A stretch of 64,000 bases of DNA, from the NCBI GenBank assembly GCA_963971425.1, contig OZ020517.1, forward strand, positions 15,037,297 through 15,101,296, written 5' to 3'. This stretch comes from Bryoerythrophyllum caledonicum. Taxonomy: Eukaryota > Streptophyta > Bryopsida > Pottiales > Pottiaceae. The number at the start of each line of letters is the position of its first letter. Position 1 is the first letter of the stretch. Shown here piece by piece: positions 59,380 to 64,000 of this stretch. The notes below the pieces were generated by a model that was not told where the DNA came from, ran no database searches, and saw only the letters and a list, made by a program, of their open reading frames with translations. A program made the position numbers and the translations under genes.

Positions 59380-59914
59380 CCCTTAAATGCCCAGGGCTCC
59401 AAAAGCGGGCAGCCCGGAGCATATAGTGAGAATCTAGAGCGGATCGGGCAGGGTTTGGAGGTGGGGTCGGGCCCTCTCAGACCAGGCGGAGAATCGTACA
59501 GGGGCTTACGCGGGAGAGCGACGCAGCGGGTTCACGCATTGGAGCCCGACATCGCGAGTTGGGATCGGGCGGGCGGGGCAGTTGGCGGGAACGCTCAGGA
59601 ATGCGTTCGAACGCTCGGGAACCAGGGGAACCGGATGAAGCCCGGAGGCAGAACAGGCGCTCAGGCGCTCAGTCTCTCAGTGGCACTATTCACTAGGAGC
59701 TTTCGAAGTGCAACTAAAAGGAAGACTCACATATGGCTCACACATCAGGAAGACTCACATAAAATCATAAAGACTTACATATGGCATAATGTATACTTTA
59801 TTGATGGGAATTGATGGGAAATTCAAAAGACACGGTTAAGATAAAACGCATGGTGTTATAAATTCTACACTAAACATTGGAGGGTTAGAAAAATCAAATC
59901 AAATAATTTATATG
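59380..59914. other. GC-rich segment downstream of the piggyBac gene
   Basis: 59400-59700 is markedly GC-richer than its surroundings, with GAACGCTC repeated several times. It may be the subterminal part of a piggyBac element whose TTAACCCTTAAATGCCC border is at 59376. Confidence 0.4.
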
Positions 59915-62214
59915 TCACGATTTGCTATGGTGAATCACAAAGCATTCCCCCATGCAAACGGAAACATTGCAAGTAGGGCAATACCATTGGCGAATTTTCT
60001 TACATACCACGCACTTTTGCCGATGACGCTTTCCATGACCACTCCAAGCCATCGTGTAATGCAATTTTCCGGGATTCGAAACCGTCGCCCCGGGCATACA
60101 TGTCGGCTTTTCTACGGGCATCTCGGTCAACACATTAGCAATTTCAACGTAGAATTGTAAATGCGACATAGGGGTAGACCCTCTACTTACCATGGCTTTT
60201 TTATACAAAATATAGGCATTCAAAAACGATTGATCTAAAATATGAAAAAATATTTTATGCCACCATTTGTGATCCCTTCTTTGCAAAGAATAATAACCCC
60301 GCAATTGATCATGGACATCAACACCTCTCATATGTTCTTGATAATGCAACAAAACCGGGGACGCGGGGATTTGAATATAACCCCCTAAATGCCACCGAGA
60401 TATAAACAAAGATTTTGAAGTATCAATTGGACTACATGCGGTCGAAAGCAATGACACGGGTTTATTATCATACCATGTAACGGCGCACATCCGCCCGCTT
60501 GGGTGCACCCGGTACCAAAGTTGTCCCCGAGATCCCTTGGGCGAGTTAGTGAGCGCTTGAGGCCACCCGATTCGGTTTGTCCTACAAGTTCCCGTGGCAA
60601 ATATGCCACGCTCCAATAAAGACCAAAATAAAGCCGGTGAGGTAAAAAAATTGTCACATGTGACAATGTGGCCCTTACCTTCCAAACCGGACATGAGATT
60701 TAGCACCACTCTCCCGCCGACGTTGCCCTCCTCTTGAGAATCGCTCGCCCCGCAATAAATTTCGATCTTTTGCACATACTTAGACTCACAGTTAGCCAAA
60801 CACCACATTTTTAAACCATATTGCATAGGTTTTGCTTTCATATATTGGCAAATGGGAGCATACTTACCGGTATACTTGATCATCATTTCGTCTACGCATA
60901 CATTTTGCTCAGGGTTGTAATACAAAGAACATAAATTATTATGTTCAGTCACTAACCATTCTGTTTTTGCTAACTTGTTGTAATTAGGGCTAGATTTATC
61001 GGTAGTAACATTTTTATTATCAACTAAGTGCAAACATCTCAAAATGTCCTCAAATCTATTTCTACTCATGCACTTAGTAATTGATTTGGTTAGAAATAAC
61101 TCATCAAAAGATTTTGACCAATGTAATCTAACATTAGGTAATTTTTTAGTAGCCATTAGCATAAGTATACCAAAAAAAGTTAGTAGCTCTTTTACCGTCA
61201 ACAGGACCCACCGGGCCTCTCCAAGGGTCTTGCCTTCCTCATTGCTTGATGCGGCGTATAAATTAGACATTCTAACAATTCTCACCAACATGGAGTTAGG
61301 CCAAAACAACATAAAAATGTCTAGGGGATTTTGGCATAGGGTCAAGGGGGCAACCAAACCTTGGTTGCCCCCTAACCAATGAACGGGGGGGGGATTTGAT
61401 TACTAGGTAAATTCCACATCCCGGGGGCAAAACGTTCATGGACCGATAAATTACAAAATTCGGTAAAAGTCAAATCACATCCTAAACCTAATTCATTTGT
61501 TGCATTAGAGTTGTTTATAAACCACTTCTTGGAATTTGGGGTCAATTCCAAACTCTCTAATTTATCCATGTCATGTGAAATTTGAGATTCCGATTGTCCG
61601 GGGTAATATGTACAATCGGAAGAGTCGTTCTTGGATGGACTTGGGGTTCTAAGTCTAGAACCCCAAAGTTGAACCTCACTTACCCTACCATACACACCGT
61701 TTTCATCTACAAATTTTACCACGGCCTCGGGTACACAAAATGTCCCCCATGGTCCAAACAACAATACTTTTAGCATATCAATGGCAAGCATTGGGTCATA
61801 GAATTCATCTACAACGGTGCCCCAAAACAAATCAAGGTATTGAGCATCACTATCTAATGGAATTTGCAAATCAATCAACTCACACTTGGGGACAATCACA
61901 CATCTCCCGAGGCAACCAAGATCAAACAAGGGCATATGCAAAGGGGTAGTTTTGTCACTTCTTAGTGTAATATTTCTAGTAGGCAATGAAGAATTGGCCC
62001 ATAATAACTCAAAATCACTTTGAGTTTGAGCATCTAAATTACAAACATCTATATCTTCTAAAGCCTCCAACAATAAATCCACGTGTTCTTCATCTCCATG
62101 CTCAACCTGCAAAAGCCCACCAAAACCAGCATTAGGATTCTCCAGGAGAGAATCCACTGCGGTTGCACTTGTAGTTTGACCAAGGGGGTGGAGAGACTTA
62201 CCTGAAGTGCCCAT
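59915..62214 (-). pseudogene. piggyBac-type transposase, split by a frameshift
   Basis: Two minus-strand frames, 62214-61372 (N-terminal, acidic) and 61357-59915 (DDE_Tnp_1_7 core), join across a run of nine C (61385-61393 on the plus strand as G). The core keeps the catalytic Asp set: CVDEMMIKY, VTCDNFF, GVDVHDQLRGYYS. The Cys-rich C-terminal domain CVVCKK, CPTCNVSVCMGECF is intact. A splice donor CAGGTAAGT follows codon 4-5 of the 62214 frame and an acceptor lies near 62157, so the true first exon may lie upstream (for example within 62239-62613). Apart from the homopolymer shift it looks nearly complete. The shift could be a real lesion or a sequence error. It is the best candidate source of transposase for the TTAA-flanked elements in this window. 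Confidence 0.85.
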
Positions 62215-62238
62215 TTTCTTCCTCTTTGAAGTCCCTGG

Positions 62239-62613
62239 CTACAAGCTGCTGGTGTCTTCCCTGGCTGGTACCGGACTCACTACAGTAACAGATTGTTCCA
62301 AGACAATCTGCCCGGAGCTGCCGACCTCTAGCCTCTGGTGGACGGAACGCCTTGTGCCGGCAGGGATGACTAACCTCTGGTCGAAGGCATGACCCGATGG
62401 TTCTGAGTTGCCGATGTCTTCCTGCTGGTCGAAGATGGAGCGACGCTGCCTACCCTCCTCCTCCCGCCCGGCGCCACGATTCCTACCGCCTTCATCCATC
62501 TGCCTCAAAACACACAACCATGCAGTTAGTAGAGAACAGCAATTGTTGTAATCAGGACTCCAATCGACCACCATGATCCTGAGGTTGACTTCGATCGACC
62601 ACTCACAGCCCAT
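62239..62613 (-). CDS. Open frame upstream of the piggyBac core, possible first exon
   Basis: 124 residues with a Glu/Arg/Gly-rich part (DEGGRNRGAGREEEGRQR). It may be the 5' exon or leader of the piggyBac gene; the frame does not run directly into it without splicing. No domain recognised. Confidence 0.25.
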   Translation of the reverse strand: MGCEWSIEVNLRIMVVDWSPDYNNCCSLLTAWLCVLRQMDEGGRNRGAGREEEGRQRRSIFDQQEDIGNSEPSGHAFDQRLVIPAGTRRSVHQRLEVGSSGQIVLEQSVTVVSPVPAREDTSSL

Positions 62614-62639
62614 CCTCGCTCTCCTTCAGAGCTACAACC

Positions 62640-63093
62640 TTCGGAATGTGACCTCGTGAACATTCGATACCTCTATTTACTTCAAATCCTCATGAGTTTC
62701 ATGATCACGTACTACCAACATCAGTTTTGTACTTCCTCTTCGACTTGTTGCTCGAGTCTTAGTGGAAGATCGTTCGAGTTTCAAAGAAATTCAGGAAGTA
62801 AGGGAGAGGCACCTGCCTTCGAAGATCAGATCGAGGTCTGTCGGTCAACCTTGGCCTCGCTGCCTAGCCTTTATTCATCAAACAAACGAACAAGACGACA
62901 AACAAGACCACTATCTGCAAGGACGAACTTCAGGTCGAACAAGACGACGGCGGGGTTGATGATGCCTCCTCGTGCTTGATTTGTGCTGCGTCTCATCGAC
63001 CTAGACCGCTCGAAGTATCGGAGAGTGGCTGGTGTGCCCGGAGCCGACGTACACCAGCTTGCCGCAGGTGTGTAGGTGCTTTTGAGCGAAGGC
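62640..63093. other. Unassigned
   Basis: Short open frames only, none with a recognisable domain. Confidence 0.3.
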
Positions 63094-63606
63094 TTACAGC
63101 AATTGGCTAAACCACCGAGTGGGTACTACCACTACCAGTACTCCAGGTGACCATTTTAGAATCGCTCTCCCCTCCGTTACAAAGAATTCGACGACTTGAC
63201 TGGACTGGACCGGTCTGGACAAACTGAGCAAGCGCTGGGATATGCAAACTGGAAACGGTGAGGGATTTGAACTTACCGTGGTTGCTAGACGCTGATCACG
63301 ACGAGGAAGCCCGGAATTGGTCTCCTTCGCAGCGCCACGGTTTCCTCTGTCCAATTCGACAGTCGATGTTCCGCTCACCGTGGTTGCCAATACCACCTGT
63401 GAGGCCATCGGCATGACGCCTTCGACGTTGGTTGACCCGCGTGGTCCTAATCCCTGTCCAACCGGCCCACTACCGAAGTGCAAAGATTCACGAATTTGCG
63501 AATCACCAAGAAACCCTAATTCTACCGACTGAGAAACAGGAAATTGAAACCCACCTCGATTGTCGTTGCTCGTGCCCGACCCTGTGGAGGGCCTCTGAGG
63601 CCTCAT
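63094..63606 (-). CDS. Hypothetical ORF, possible 5' exon
   Basis: 170 residues, Gly/Ser/Arg-rich, low-complexity. The ATG at 63606 lies close to AATTAGGGTTTCTTGG-like plant leader sequence on the same strand, so it may be leader rather than protein. Not recognised. Confidence 0.25.
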   Translation of the reverse strand: MRPQRPSTGSGTSNDNRGGFQFPVSQSVELGFLGDSQIRESLHFGSGPVGQGLGPRGSTNVEGVMPMASQVVLATTVSGTSTVELDRGNRGAAKETNSGLPRRDQRLATTVSSNPSPFPVCISQRLLSLSRPVQSSQVVEFFVTEGRAILKWSPGVLVVVVPTRWFSQLL

Positions 63607-63817
63607 CGGGCCACCACGTCTCCCTGATAAACCGGTTTAGGGAGTCGTTGAAACCTTGTGCGTCCCCTTCTGCGAGTCTCTCTGTCCACCGGAGTAAGGA
63701 TGCAACGTTCCTGCGAAAAAGGAAACGATAGTTCCTGGGACCAGGATTTGCCGGCAAAACGACACCAAGCGGCAGCGGTCGCGATAGCAGGTATTCCTCG
63801 TTCAATAGCTTCAACAC
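63503..63817 (-). CDS. Hypothetical ORF, possible exon
   Basis: 104 residues with ordinary composition (LRWTERLAEGDAQGFNDSLN, FIRETWWPDEASEALH). A GT donor candidate follows RQSR near 63560. It overlaps the frame at 63094-63606 in a different phase, so at most one is used there. Family unknown. Confidence 0.25.
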   Translation of the reverse strand: MLKLLNEEYLLSRPLPLGVVLPANPGPRNYRFLFRRNVASLLRWTERLAEGDAQGFNDSLNRFIRETWWPDEASEALHRVGHEQRQSRWVSISCFSVGRIRVSW

Positions 63818-64000
63818 TTATTCACGATGGATTGAGGTTGCAATTGATTGTGTGTAAGCCAATTTCTGAGCTCTTCACAAAAAGCACTCCCCTGCCGCTT
63901 GCGACGTTCTTCAACCCAAGTCGACACCATCCTGAGCCGTTGTCCAACCGAACTAACAACGGTCGTTGCTAACGTCTCCAGAAGCGGACACACTAAAAAT

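Overview
This window looks like nuclear DNA from a plant-lineage (streptophyte) eukaryote, most likely a non-seed plant or a charophyte-type alga. The reasons are GT-AG introns of plant type, a plant CCA-adding enzyme, a TORNADO1-like LRR-Roc-COR protein, plant-style telo-box motifs, and MULE, hAT, CACTA-like and piggyBac-like transposons. PiggyBac-type elements are scarce in flowering plants, so a seed plant is less likely. I cannot name the species. No rRNA, tRNA or CRISPR was recognised.

Only two genes look like ordinary host genes. A multi-exon CCA tRNA nucleotidyltransferase occupies 268-3953 (+). A three-exon TORNADO1-like ROCO protein occupies about 29993-35126 (+) and reads as an intact 1341-residue protein. 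Almost everything else is transposon DNA, in several nested layers.

Region by region. (1) 4154-9326 is a hAT element with an exact 8-bp target duplication. It has no transposase but carries a decayed protein-kinase gene and an 83-bp tandem repeat. (2) 9335-11365 holds a MITE and other non-coding repeats. (3) 11375-21623 is a very well preserved 10.2-kb Mutator-like element with about 313-bp nearly identical terminal inverted repeats and a perfect 9-bp duplication. It holds two convergent multi-exon genes: a MURA-type transposase (917 aa) and a roughly 1.54-kaa protein ending in a Ulp1/C48 protease domain. (4) 21633-29900 is AT-rich repeat DNA with TTAA-flanked elements, a MULE-type MITE, a foldback and a minisatellite. 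(5) The ROCO gene follows. (6) 35127-38820 is repeat-rich intergenic DNA. (7) 38821-50805 is a 12-kb hAT element with a broken transposase, two copies of a novel cargo gene (one with a coiled coil and a RING finger) and a second copy of the same kinase. (8) 50806-58070 holds CACTA-like right ends, a gag-like ORF next to a possible LTR, and unassigned exon-like ORFs. (9) 58560-59379 is another TTAA-type element. (10) 59915-62214 is a piggyBac transposase gene split by a frameshift in a C9 run, followed by unassigned ORFs to the window end.

The most unusual observation concerns the two hAT elements. They belong to one family, judged by shared termini and a shared subterminal hairpin. Both carry the same atypical kinase (HND and DWG in place of HRD and DFG) as the last module at the equivalent end, transcribed outward. 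In both, each gene is bracketed by G/C-rich arrays rich in GACGTC, as if genes were moved as cassettes. All cargo copies here are decayed, so an active version would have to be sought elsewhere in the genome.
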